A stretch of 6,229 bases of DNA from Opitutaceae bacterium UBA6669 (GTDB taxonomy: Bacteria; Verrucomicrobiota; Verrucomicrobiia; Opitutales; Opitutaceae): NCBI GenBank assembly GCA_002455175.1, contig DKKJ01000319.1:301-6529 (forward strand), in the 5' to 3' direction. The position numbers were made by a program, and so were the translations under genes. Under the pieces are notes generated by a model. It was not told where the DNA came from, searched no databases, and was given only the letters and a program-made list of their open reading frames with translations. Shown here in pieces: positions 1 to 5,712 of this stretch; position 1 is the first letter of the stretch; every line of letters starts with the position of its first letter.

Positions 1-150
1 CCTGCCGATCACGCGGTGCTGTCGGACCTAAAGGCTCGTGGTGCCAGCGGCCTTTTGATAAAGCCTTTTACCGCGGAGGCGTTGCTCCGCGAGATCGCGC
101 AAGTTCTTCCTCTTCGAGAAAAGAGTACAGGGAGTCAGGGCGCTAAATGA
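1..150 (+). CDS. Response regulator receiver domain, C-terminal fragment (partial at 5' end)
   Basis: Frame 1 is open from the window edge to a TGA at 148-150 and gives 49 residues. The segment ARGASGLLIKPFTAEALLRE (residues 12-31) matches the end of a CheY-like receiver. A hydrophobic fifth beta strand leads into the invariant lysine-proline pair (K21, P22, followed by F23), and then comes amphipathic helix 5 (about residues 24-36). In this family the lysine helps transmit phosphorylation of the aspartate, which lies upstream and outside the window. Only about 13 residues follow the last helix, so no DNA-binding output domain comes after the receiver. The protein is therefore either a single-domain regulator or, as I find likely, a hybrid histidine kinase ending in a receiver. 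The stop lies 21 bases from the stop of the convergent gene at 172-540. Confidence 0.85.
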   Translation, partial: PADHAVLSDLKARGASGLLIKPFTAEALLREIAQVLPLREKSTGSQGAK

Positions 151-171
151 GTCGGTCACGCCACTCTCACT

Positions 172-540
172 CTAGCGACGGCCCGGGTGGCGCTTTCCGC
201 TTGGTGATTCATTTCCTTCCCAACCTTTTAGCTGAGAGATCAGCGCGTTATCCAGCTCGAGCAAGCTATTGAACTGGCGTTTGTGTCGGGCCATTTTTTC
301 AACGAGTCGGTCGGTCGCTAAGATCAATTCCTGATAGTAGGCGATATGCTTAGGCTTGGTCAGAGGGCCGTTCTCTCGGACGTCAGGCCAAGCGGCTTTG
401 TTCGCTTTGTAGCCGTCCAGGTCCATCCGATACTCGTTCAGCGACTGCGCAATCAAATCGTCTGTCTCTCCCCGACTCAGTCGGTCTCGACTGATCAGCA
501 GGATGGCTGCGAGCGCAGCGCGCACGCGGCGTCGCTCCAT
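172..540 (-). CDS. Hypothetical protein, small, helical, cytoplasmic
   Basis: The product is 122 residues if started at the ATG at 538-540. The reading frame continues upstream to a TTG at 589-591, adding 17 residues, but I see no ribosome binding site for either start and prefer the ATG. Codon use favours G or C in third position and amino-acid composition is normal, which supports a real gene. The sequence is charged and mostly helical, with one short hydrophobic stretch near the N-terminus (residues 6-14, ALAAILLIS) that is too short and too closely flanked by arginines to be a convincing membrane segment. The C-terminus is basic and disordered, ending in KRHPGRR. I recognise no domain or motif and assign no function. 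It converges on the receiver-domain gene, with 21 bases between the stops and no clear hairpin there. Confidence 0.6.
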   Translation of the reverse strand: MERRRVRAALAAILLISRDRLSRGETDDLIAQSLNEYRMDLDGYKANKAAWPDVRENGPLTKPKHIAYYQELILATDRLVEKMARHKRQFNSLLELDNALISQLKGWEGNESPSGKRHPGRR

Positions 541-689
541 TTGATCTTTGACGTCATTCTTCGTTGTTTCGCAGCCGAGCCCCGAGGTCAATGGCGGTGG
601 AATCGGAAAGCCAGGGAATCAAAACGAGCCTTTCGCATCTTAACCTAGCGTCAAATACCTCGTGTGACGTTTACGCTGAGTCACGCGGC

Positions 690-746
690 CGGAATGACTA
701 TTCCGATGCGGCGCTTCGCTGTGAACCGGTTTTCCGGCTACAGCCG
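690..746. terminator. Inverted-repeat cluster, possible terminator of the 759-1070 gene
   Basis: Three short palindromes lie just beyond the stop of the minus-strand gene at 759-1070. CGGAAT-GACT-ATTCCG (690-705) is a perfect 6-bp stem with a 4-base loop. CCGG-TTTT-CCGG spans 726-737. CGGCT-AC-AGCCG spans 735-746. No run of T follows on the minus strand, so an intrinsic terminator is only a guess. The rest of the gap between the two minus-strand genes (541-758) shows no gene or convincing promoter. Confidence 0.3.
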
Positions 747-758
747 CACCGGCGTCGG

Positions 759-1070
759 CTACTCCCTTCTTTTGGGTCGATCCTTGCTTCGGACGACTCG
801 GCTCTTCCTCTGGGTATTTCGGTCGCGTTCAATGATGTCCGCGGTGATTGCGCAGGAATAAAGGTCCGCTACGTCGGTTGGCACTCCTGCCTCTACAAAA
901 ACCTTCCTCCCTGCTCGGTCCATCTGCTTCGCACATTTCTCGAGGTTGTTCTTGGCAGGCCAGGCGAGGAAGACTGCGTTACTGGCGGCCTCTGCCTGCG
1001 CATAGAGCTGTCGGTTGGTGACGGGATTGAGATCTCGGACGGGTGTAGAATCGTTTTTAGTGGGCTTCAT
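759..1070 (-). CDS. Hypothetical protein, 103 residues
   Basis: ATG at 1068-1070 on the minus strand, stop TAG at 759-761. The central part (about residues 20-82) has the composition of a folded helical protein, with LYAQAEAASNAVFLAW followed by a basic stretch and then VEAGVPTDVADLYSCAITAD. The ends are polar and the last 17 residues are strongly basic (RKSRVVRSKDRPKRRE), which could bind nucleic acid or simply be disordered. It has two cysteines, without a metal-binding pattern. I recognise no family. The opposite strand carries a longer frame (564-1079, 171 residues), but its translation is rich in Arg, Ser, Cys and Leu without domain-like character, so I prefer the minus-strand call. No clear ribosome binding site is visible. 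A stem-loop block lies about 47 bases upstream of the start. Confidence 0.5.
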   Translation of the reverse strand: MKPTKNDSTPVRDLNPVTNRQLYAQAEAASNAVFLAWPAKNNLEKCAKQMDRAGRKVFVEAGVPTDVADLYSCAITADIIERDRNTQRKSRVVRSKDRPKRRE

Positions 1071-1116
1071 GACATCTAAACTGAGCCTTATTCTGTCCCA
1101 CCGATCCAGAGTACCG

Positions 1117-1175
1117 ACGCCCCTAACCAGGGGTGTGGAGGTTACGGCAACTCCACGGGGATCAAATCGAACCCC
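1117..1175. promoter_or_regulatory. Three consecutive stem-loops, possible structured leader or small RNA
   Basis: Three stems follow one another almost without spacer. The first is ACGCCCCT-AACC-AGGGGTGT (1117-1136), 8 pairs including one G-T. The second is GTGGAG with CTCCAC (1135-1156), 6 pairs around a 10-base loop and sharing two bases with the first. The third is GGGG with CCCC (1157-1175), 4 pairs around an 11-base loop containing a T-arm-like TTCGATT on the minus strand. The block lies between an AT-rich promoter-like patch (1181-1208) and the start of the minus-strand gene at 1070, so a structured 5' leader of that gene is one reading. A stand-alone RNA on either strand is another. 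It matches no RNA family that I recognise. Confidence 0.35.
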
Positions 1176-1280
1176 TCACTCTGTATTTTATTTCAGATAC
1201 ATAACAAAGCAGTCGACCTAGCCTCAGAATCGGACTGGGAGTCCCCGGTCCAGCGCGCGGATTACAGGCTGAAGGCCGTC

Positions 1281-1372
1281 TTGGTCGGCTTGATCTTTTC
1301 GGACTGCCTAAAGGCAGGACTCCTAACTCGGAGAAGGCATTCAAGGCACGGGCACGACGGCGAGTGCCGCTG
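1281..1372 (+). repeat. Interspersed palindromic repeat, copy 1
   Basis: This stretch closely resembles 3441-3537 and 5706-5791. Against copy 2 the first 50 bases (1281-1330 versus 3441-3490) differ at 5 positions by eye, after which the two align with a one-base gap through CACGGGCACGACG. The unit begins with a T-run (1296-1299) followed by CGGACT and a perfect hairpin CTGCCT-AA-AGGCAG (1304-1317). Then come a CTCC/GGAG mini-stem (1320-1333) and a less conserved tail. It is non-coding, sits upstream of the secreted-protein gene, and has the same orientation as the other copies. Confidence 0.75.
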
Positions 1373-1380
1373 AAAGCTGA

Positions 1381-1393
1381 TGCCTTAAAGGCA
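1381..1393. repeat. Repeat-related palindrome TGCCTTAAAGGCA
   Basis: A perfect 13-base palindrome around a central A, made of the same GCCT/AGGC arms as the core hairpin of the neighbouring repeat. It lies 9 bases beyond the end of copy 1. Copy 2 also has related palindromes at its borders, so it may mark the edge of the unit. Confidence 0.5.
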
Positions 1394-1468
1394 GGTCGCT
1401 CATCGTGGTTCTCTGCGGCTGACCGTGGTCGCTCGGAGCAAGACGTTCATCGCGGACCGCGCGTATTG

Positions 1469-1488
1469 GTCGCGACTTGATTCGCGAC
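1469..1488. promoter_or_regulatory. 7-bp inverted repeat upstream of the secreted-protein gene
   Basis: GTCGCGA and TCGCGAC form perfect 7-base arms around a 6-base spacer (CTTGAT), ending 23 bases before the chosen ATG at 1512. Its size and position fit an operator for a dimeric regulator or a hairpin in the 5' untranslated region. TTGATT (1477-1482) in the centre resembles a -35 box, but no -10 box follows at the right distance. The regulator is unknown. Confidence 0.35.
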
Positions 1489-1511
1489 GCAGAGTCTTAC
1501 GGAATTTTTCC

Positions 1512-3245
1512 ATGCTTTCCTTCTCCTTTCTTCGGCGTGTGGCGCGCGTAGCGGCCGTTTCCCTCGTTTTGCCGGCGTGGGCGCTGGCCGCCTTGAGCAT
1601 TCCTCAGAAGGAAGCGGATGCGCAGCCGCGACCGCTTTACAAAGGAAACGCCTTGGTGGTGTCGGAGGCGACACAGCCGGATAAACTCGGTTCGGAGGGT
1701 CTCGTCGCCCTCGACCCGACGAAACCCGGGATCGGCAACGGGCAGCAGATCCTTGATCCGGCGTGGACGACGATCGTCATCACGCCGAACAAGATCTTTG
1801 CCTCCAAGGGATATCCCGGAACGTTCTCTTACCTTCCGATCGAGAAGCGCGGAAAAAAGTGGGTGGTGGGAAAGCCCGAGCCGACGCCTTACGTCATCAT
1901 GGAAGCGGCAAAATTACACAAGGCGCGCGCGTTCCCAGAAAAGCCGGTCTGGCTTGGTGTGCGAGTGCGGGGTGAAACCAACACGGTTGACATCCTCGAC
2001 GACGCGGGAAATCCCGTCGCGACTCTCGATGGCATTGTGCCGGACGGCGGTATGCAGACGGATGGTGTATTCATGCTCTCGGAGCACACGTTGGGCGCTT
2101 GGTTCACTGACGACGTGGGCAACCAGGTCTTTGGCGTGATGAACCGACAGGGAGTATTCCTTTCGCCACCAATCGTCGGGCTCGTGGAGTTCAATCCCTC
2201 CTACGACTACTATCAGCCACCGTTTCAAGTGCGGGCGGTTCCATTAAGCGGCCAACCAGACCGCTACCTACCGTTGCGGCTCGACGGCACCTTTCCCTTA
2301 GAAACTCGGCCCGTGAAAGGCTATATGCCGCTCAATCCGAAAAACAAAAAGGTCATCGATGCGTGGTTGAAGGAGTTCGATGAGAACGGCGTTTCCTATT
2401 GGGGTTGGTGCTCGCTCGACCTCGATCAGGAGACCGGTCCAATCTGGCGCTCTATCGAGAAACGGATGTGGTCGACGACCAGTTCCTACTACTTGGCGCA
2501 GATGCGCGACGGACGATGGATGCCTTATCTCGCCGAGCGAATTGTGATCAAAAAAGGCGGCGGCGCTTATCAAATGCCCGATCCTTTATTGAAGGAACCA
2601 GTCGCGTCGGCTGACGAAGCACACAACGCGGTCGGCAAAGTGATGCATGAACGCCTCATGAACCGTTTGAAAACCGCACCCGAGTTCAACCGGCGCGTGT
2701 CGGGTTCTCGCTACTATGTGAGCGCGTCCGATCTAGCCGCGGAAAATCCCGCGGTGGCGTTGAAGGCCGCCTCACTGGATGCCTGCCTGTCAGCCGGCGA
2801 CTTGATCGGGGCACGCGAACTCGCGCAGGAGCTCGGAGGCGACTACATGACGCGCTACTACTTGGCAGGAGGCCGGGACAACGGCTACCTGCCCACAAGC
2901 CATGTTTTCTGGTATCAACTGGCTGCACAAACGCTCCATCCCAAGTTACGCGCCGAGGCGGAAGCGAAGGCCAACAGCCTGGCAGAAGCGCATCAACGCG
3001 AATGGAAGGCCAACATGGCGGGGTATTGGGCCCAAAAGGACCTTGAGAACAAACGCGCCGCGGAAGCGCAGGCAGGCCGCAAAGCGTGGCTGCTCGCGGG
3101 CGGCGGCATCACGCTACCCTCCGAGCAGAAACCCACCTATGCCGAACGCGACCGGGCGGCGCAGCAATACATGACCTCTTTCGACCGCTACAGTCGAGGC
3201 CAGCAAACGTGGGAGCCGGCCCGCCCCTCCATTTTGAATAAATAG
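1512..3245 (+). CDS. Predicted secreted protein of unknown function, 577 residues
   Basis: I chose the ATG at 1512 because it opens a clear Sec signal peptide: a basic start (RR at 8-9, R12), a hydrophobic core at about 13-24, and a probable cut after ALA at 24-26. A weak GGAA lies 7 bases upstream. The frame extends back to a GTG at 1425, but that would bury the signal. The mature protein has two parts. Residues 40 to about 375 are rich in beta-forming residues and aromatics, with Gly-Asp turns such as ILDDAGNPVATLDG and VFGVMNRQGVFLSPP (206-220). The latter faintly recalls WG-type beta repeats. From about 400 it is helical, with an Ala/Glu/Lys-rich probable coiled coil (about 476-530) and a polar tail. 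It has two cysteines, no lipobox and no visible catalytic motif. The likely location is the periplasm or cell surface. I do not recognise the family; codon use is typical of a real gene. Confidence 0.85.
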   Translation: MLSFSFLRRVARVAAVSLVLPAWALAALSIPQKEADAQPRPLYKGNALVVSEATQPDKLGSEGLVALDPTKPGIGNGQQILDPAWTTIVITPNKIFASKGYPGTFSYLPIEKRGKKWVVGKPEPTPYVIMEAAKLHKARAFPEKPVWLGVRVRGETNTVDILDDAGNPVATLDGIVPDGGMQTDGVFMLSEHTLGAWFTDDVGNQVFGVMNRQGVFLSPPIVGLVEFNPSYDYYQPPFQVRAVPLSGQPDRYLPLRLDGTFPLETRPVKGYMPLNPKNKKVIDAWLKEFDENGVSYWGWCSLDLDQETGPIWRSIEKRMWSTTSSYYLAQMRDGRWMPYLAERIVIKKGGGAYQMPDPLLKEPVASADEAHNAVGKVMHERLMNRLKTAPEFNRRVSGSRYYVSASDLAAENPAVALKAASLDACLSAGDLIGARELAQELGGDYMTRYYLAGGRDNGYLPTSHVFWYQLAAQTLHPKLRAEAEAKANSLAEAHQREWKANMAGYWAQKDLENKRAAEAQAGRKAWLLAGGGITLPSEQKPTYAERDRAAQQYMTSFDRYSRGQQTWEPARPSILNK

Positions 3246-3248
3246 GAA

Positions 3249-3272
3249 TTGACCGCACTTATGTTCGGTCAA
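3249..3272 (+). terminator. Hairpin after the secreted-protein gene, possible terminator
   Basis: TTGACCG and CGGTCAA form a perfect 7-bp stem with a 10-base loop (3256-3265), beginning 4 bases after the TAG stop. The position is right for a transcription terminator or an mRNA-stabilising 3' hairpin. No T-run follows and the stem is only moderately GC-rich, so intrinsic termination is not assured. Confidence 0.4.
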
Positions 3273-3341
3273 ACCAAAGGCTTCACACGTTGTAGTATAA
3301 TTTCAGGTACACACCAAGGCCAACGTCTCTAGCGACCTCAG

Positions 3342-3398
3342 CTCGATCCTTTTGCTAGAGCGGCACACTTCGTAGTGACCTGATTGTGTCGGATCGAG
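3342..3398. repeat. Spaced 8-bp inverted repeat
   Basis: CTCGATCC (3342-3349) and GGATCGAG (3391-3398) are perfect complements separated by 41 bases of otherwise unremarkable sequence. They could close a larger hairpin or be chance. No gene is apparent between the terminator hairpin at 3272 and this element. Confidence 0.25.
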
Positions 3399-3424
3399 TG
3401 TTGCTCGTCTTTCGCACACAAATA

Positions 3425-3438
3425 CCGCCTTTAGGCGG
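3425..3438. repeat. Repeat-related palindrome CCGCC-TTTA-GGCGG
   Basis: A 5-bp GC-rich stem with a TTTA tetraloop. Read on the minus strand it contains GCCTAAAGGC, the core of the interspersed repeat, so it looks like an inverted copy of the core hairpin. It sits immediately before copy 2. Confidence 0.55.
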
Positions 3439-3440
3439 GT

Positions 3441-3537
3441 TTGGTTGGCTTGAGTTTTTCGGACTACCTAAAGGCAGGACTCCAAACTCGGAGAGAGCAA
3501 TTCACAGCACGGGCACGACGAAGTGCGCTCCTCTACG
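3441..3537 (+). repeat. Interspersed palindromic repeat, copy 2
   Basis: This is the second copy of the unit seen at 1281-1372, in the same orientation. It has a T-run at 3455-3459, then CGGACT and the core hairpin CTACCT-AA-AGGCAG (3464-3477). One A-C mismatch weakens the hairpin relative to copy 1. The CTCC/GGAG mini-stem (3481-3493) and the GCACGGGCACGACG block (3507-3520) follow. It lies between the secreted-protein gene and the transporter gene. A short open frame crosses it (3441-3689), but the translation is Arg-rich and has no start context. Confidence 0.75.
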
Positions 3538-3553
3538 GAAATCACGACCTAGG

Positions 3554-3569
3554 ACCGCCTAATGGCGGT
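3554..3569. repeat. Repeat-related palindrome ACCGCC-TAAT-GGCGGT
   Basis: A perfect 6-bp stem with a 4-base loop, preceded by AGG and followed by ACTCC exactly as in the core of the repeat (GGACTGCCTAAAGGCAGGACTCC-like context). With the palindrome at 3425-3438 it brackets copy 2, giving three related hairpins within 145 bases. Confidence 0.55.
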
Positions 3570-3575
3570 ACTCCA

Positions 3576-3938
3576 CACAGGAACAGACGCAGACGAGTGC
3601 GAAAGCGTACTCGAGTGAGTCCGCGATGTGGAGCGAAGCGTTTTCCCGGGACTCGACGACGCGAATCCTCCACCGGAAGATGCATCTGAACGGAGAATGC
3701 GTATCCGAGTTTGGAATTCGGGCTCGGGCTCGTCCGGAAAAACGCGTGATCACGTCACCCCTCAAACGAGTAGGACACACGGACTCGCGTCTAATTGCGC
3801 GCTGCCCAGACGTTGCATCGCGCATACGAAAAATCCTCTGCTGGTGCTGCTACTTTCGAGACAATGCCAATTCGGCAATTCGCTCGCTCGATAACATCCG
3901 GATTGACTCTTTTCGACTGGTTGGGACGTCTCTACCCC
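3576..3938. other. Intergenic region upstream of the transporter gene
   Basis: I see no convincing gene in these 363 bases. Several frames are open, but their translations are Arg/Ser-rich with flat third-position composition. One 10-base palindrome, CGTGATCACG (3745-3754), could be a protein-binding site. No -35/-10 pair is clear; TTGACT at 3903-3908 has no matching -10 box. The transporter frame is open backwards through this region to a TTG at 3795 and an ATG at 3864, so part of it may be coding. Confidence 0.4.
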
Positions 3939-5666
3939 GTGGATTCTCCAACCCCCTCGAACTCCGATCCCACCTCCAAAGAAAACGCGCTGCTCGATCA
4001 AGCTGCCAACGGTGGCGCGCTTCAGAAGGCTGCGATTTACACACGGTTATCCGGTCCGGGCTGGCTCCAAGGCGCGATCACCCTTGGCGGGGGGTCACTG
4101 GCGGGGGCACTCTACGTTGGGATCATTTCCGGATATCAGCTCATGTGGCTGCAGCCTTTGGCGATGATCCTCGGGGTAATCATGTTGTCGGCGATCGGCT
4201 ATGTGACGCTTTCCACCGGCCGGCGGCCATTCGAGTCGATCAATTCCTGCATCTCGCCCGTTCTCGGGTGGGCATGGCTGATCGCCACAGTGATGGCCAA
4301 CATCGTCTGGGCGATGCCTCAATTCAGCCTAGGCATCGGCGCGATTCAGCAGAACCTACTTCCTTCGCTCGGCGGCAGTGGAAACGTCACCCAAATTTCC
4401 ACCCCGGTCATTGCTCTCGTCTTTTTCATCGTCGGGATGTTGATCAACTCTTCTTACGAATCGGGGAGCAAGGGGGTGAAGATCTTTGAGAACATTCTCA
4501 AAGCAATGGTGGCTGTGATCGTAGTTTCATTCTTCCTCGTCGTCGGAGTTCTCACCTTCTCCGGGTCGATCAGCTGGGGAGAAATCTTCAAGGGCGCCAT
4601 CCCCCGTATCGCCGACCTTTATAATCCCGCCGAAGGATACGTCGCCTCCATTGCCGCGACCGGCGAGTTCGCCGCCCATTGGTCGCAGCTGATTATCGAC
4701 CGCCAACGCGACATCATCATCACTGCCTTTGGCACCGCCGTGGGCATTAACATGACGTTCCTGCTGCCCTACTCGATGCTCCGTCGGAAATGGGGCAAGC
4801 GCCATCGCGGCCTCGCAATCTACGATCTGTCGATTGGCCTAATCGTCCCCTTCGTCCTCGCTACATCGTGTATCGTGATCGCCGCCGCGGCCTCGTTCTA
4901 CGCTAAAACTGGCGACATCTTGAACCCCGATGGCACTCCCATCCCGGCCTCTGCAAACAGTTACTACAGCGCCTTTCAGTCTCATCCCCGAGTTGTTGAG
5001 GCCGTGCGCGCCGTGATGGCACCGGCGGACCTGAATGCCGCTCGTCGGAGCGCCGTGGACGCACTGCCCGAAGCAGATCGGAAGCTAGGTGCGATGCTTG
5101 CACAGCGCGGCAACCTTCAGCTTGCCAGCACCCTGACTCCGCTCACGGGGCCAATCATCGCGCAAAAAGTGTTCGGTCTCGGGGTAGCGGGAATGGCCGT
5201 CTCGACGATCATCGTGCTCATGCTCATGAATGGCTTCGCCTTTTGCGAGATGTTCGGCCGGCCCGGCCATCGCACGATTCACATGCTCGGGTGCGCAGTT
5301 TCCGGGCTCGGCGGCTTTGCCGGTGCCTTCCTTTGGAGCAATCCCGATGCTCGCGCAGCGCTGGCGCTCCCCACCTCGGTGATTGGCGGCTCCATGATCC
5401 CAATCGCCTACTTCACCTTCTTCTTGATGATGAATTCTCGCCCCCTGCTTGGCGAAAGCATGCCGACGGGCGGACGGCGTCTCTGGTGGAATTTGCTGAT
5501 GATCACAGCCACGACCATCGTCACCTGCGGCTCTATCTGGGTCCTTTCGGCGAAAGGAGTTCCCGGATACATCGGGATCGGTATTCTCGGCATACTCTTT
5601 CTGCTCGGTCTGGCGGGGTTCCTCACCAGAAACCGGATGCCGGCTCATGTTCGCTCCAGTCGGTGA
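3939..5666 (+). CDS. Divergent Nramp (SLC11)-superfamily membrane transporter
   Basis: The 575-residue product has about 11-12 hydrophobic helices. GPG at 39-41 opens helix 1, which aligns without gaps to Nramp helix 1. A GYQLMW motif (65-70) resembles the GYQLLW that I recall from MntH helix 2. Canonical Nramp proteins carry DPGN in helix 1 and MPHN in helix 6 as the metal site. Here the matching positions are GGGS (50-53) and GINM (269-272), so the Asp, Asn, Met and His ligands are all absent. A polar insert of about 80 residues (323-402) separates two later helices and is unusual for the family. The substrate cannot be assigned; Mn/Fe transport should not be assumed. The start is uncertain. 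GTG 3939 gives a short polar cytoplasmic N-terminus and is where third-position GC bias begins. ATG 3864 would add 25 residues of weaker coding character. Neither has a strong ribosome binding site. The gene stands alone, with long gaps on both sides. Confidence 0.85.
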   Translation: MDSPTPSNSDPTSKENALLDQAANGGALQKAAIYTRLSGPGWLQGAITLGGGSLAGALYVGIISGYQLMWLQPLAMILGVIMLSAIGYVTLSTGRRPFESINSCISPVLGWAWLIATVMANIVWAMPQFSLGIGAIQQNLLPSLGGSGNVTQISTPVIALVFFIVGMLINSSYESGSKGVKIFENILKAMVAVIVVSFFLVVGVLTFSGSISWGEIFKGAIPRIADLYNPAEGYVASIAATGEFAAHWSQLIIDRQRDIIITAFGTAVGINMTFLLPYSMLRRKWGKRHRGLAIYDLSIGLIVPFVLATSCIVIAAAASFYAKTGDILNPDGTPIPASANSYYSAFQSHPRVVEAVRAVMAPADLNAARRSAVDALPEADRKLGAMLAQRGNLQLASTLTPLTGPIIAQKVFGLGVAGMAVSTIIVLMLMNGFAFCEMFGRPGHRTIHMLGCAVSGLGGFAGAFLWSNPDARAALALPTSVIGGSMIPIAYFTFFLMMNSRPLLGESMPTGGRRLWWNLLMITATTIVTCGSIWVLSAKGVPGYIGIGILGILFLLGLAGFLTRNRMPAHVRSSR

Positions 5667-5712
5667 GCCCGGCCCGGCCGGGGCGGGGCGGGGCGCGGCT
5701 GCCTGGATTTTT
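5667..5712 (+). terminator. GC-rich hairpin and G-run tract after the transporter stop, possible terminator
   Basis: Directly after the TGA, CCCGG (5668-5672) can pair with CCGGG (5678-5682). Next come three GGGG runs separated by single C (5680-5693), with GG at 5697-5698. A TTTTT run at 5708-5712 follows within 30 bases and is also the start of repeat copy 3. Hairpin plus T-run fits intrinsic termination, although their spacing is too long for a textbook case. The G tract could alternatively form a quadruplex using three 4-base runs and a GG pair. Confidence 0.4.

Larger units (their letters stand above)
1071..1511. other. Long intergenic region between divergent genes
   Basis: This gap separates the minus-strand gene ending its leader at 1070 from the plus-strand secreted-protein gene at 1512. 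It holds a three-hairpin block (1117-1175), an AT-rich patch (1181-1208) that is the only plausible promoter core, a small perfect hairpin GGACT-GGG-AGTCC (1232-1244), interspersed repeat copy 1 (1281-1372), a related palindrome (1381-1393) and an inverted repeat (1469-1488). The patch contains TAAAAT on the minus strand (1190-1185), which resembles a -10 box, but no good -35 box lies at the right distance. No small gene is convincing here. Confidence 0.5.

Noticed and set aside
564..1079. Plus-strand open frame of 171 residues
   Set aside because: It lies opposite the 759-1070 gene, and its translation is rich in Arg, Ser, Cys and Leu with no domain-like pattern. The minus-strand frame has better composition. 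Not fully excluded.
1151..1180. tRNA T-arm or tRNA gene on the minus strand
   Set aside because: GGGG-TTCGATTTGAT-CCCC has an 11-base loop instead of 7, and no acceptor, anticodon arm or CCA end can be assembled around it.
3441..3689. Small protein encoded by repeat copy 2
   Set aside because: The frame is not preserved in the other copies because of insertions and deletions, and the product is Arg-rich. The repeat behaves as non-coding DNA.
3795..3863. TTG start at 3795 for the transporter
   Set aside because: It is a weak start codon with no ribosome binding site, and it would add a poorly coding, non-hydrophobic extension ahead of two better start candidates.
3628..3894. Small plus-strand gene upstream of the transporter
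   Set aside because: The first 40 residues look passable, but third-position composition is flat, no ribosome binding site is seen, and the frame ends in low-quality sequence.
3626..4489. Plus-strand open frame of 287 residues
   Set aside because: It overlaps the transporter in another frame and is Arg/His-rich without any fold-like pattern.
5085..5648. Minus-strand open frame of 187 residues
   Set aside because: It is antisense to the transporter's clear membrane helices, and the translation is His/Arg/Glu/Gly-rich, typical of a shadow of a GC-rich gene.
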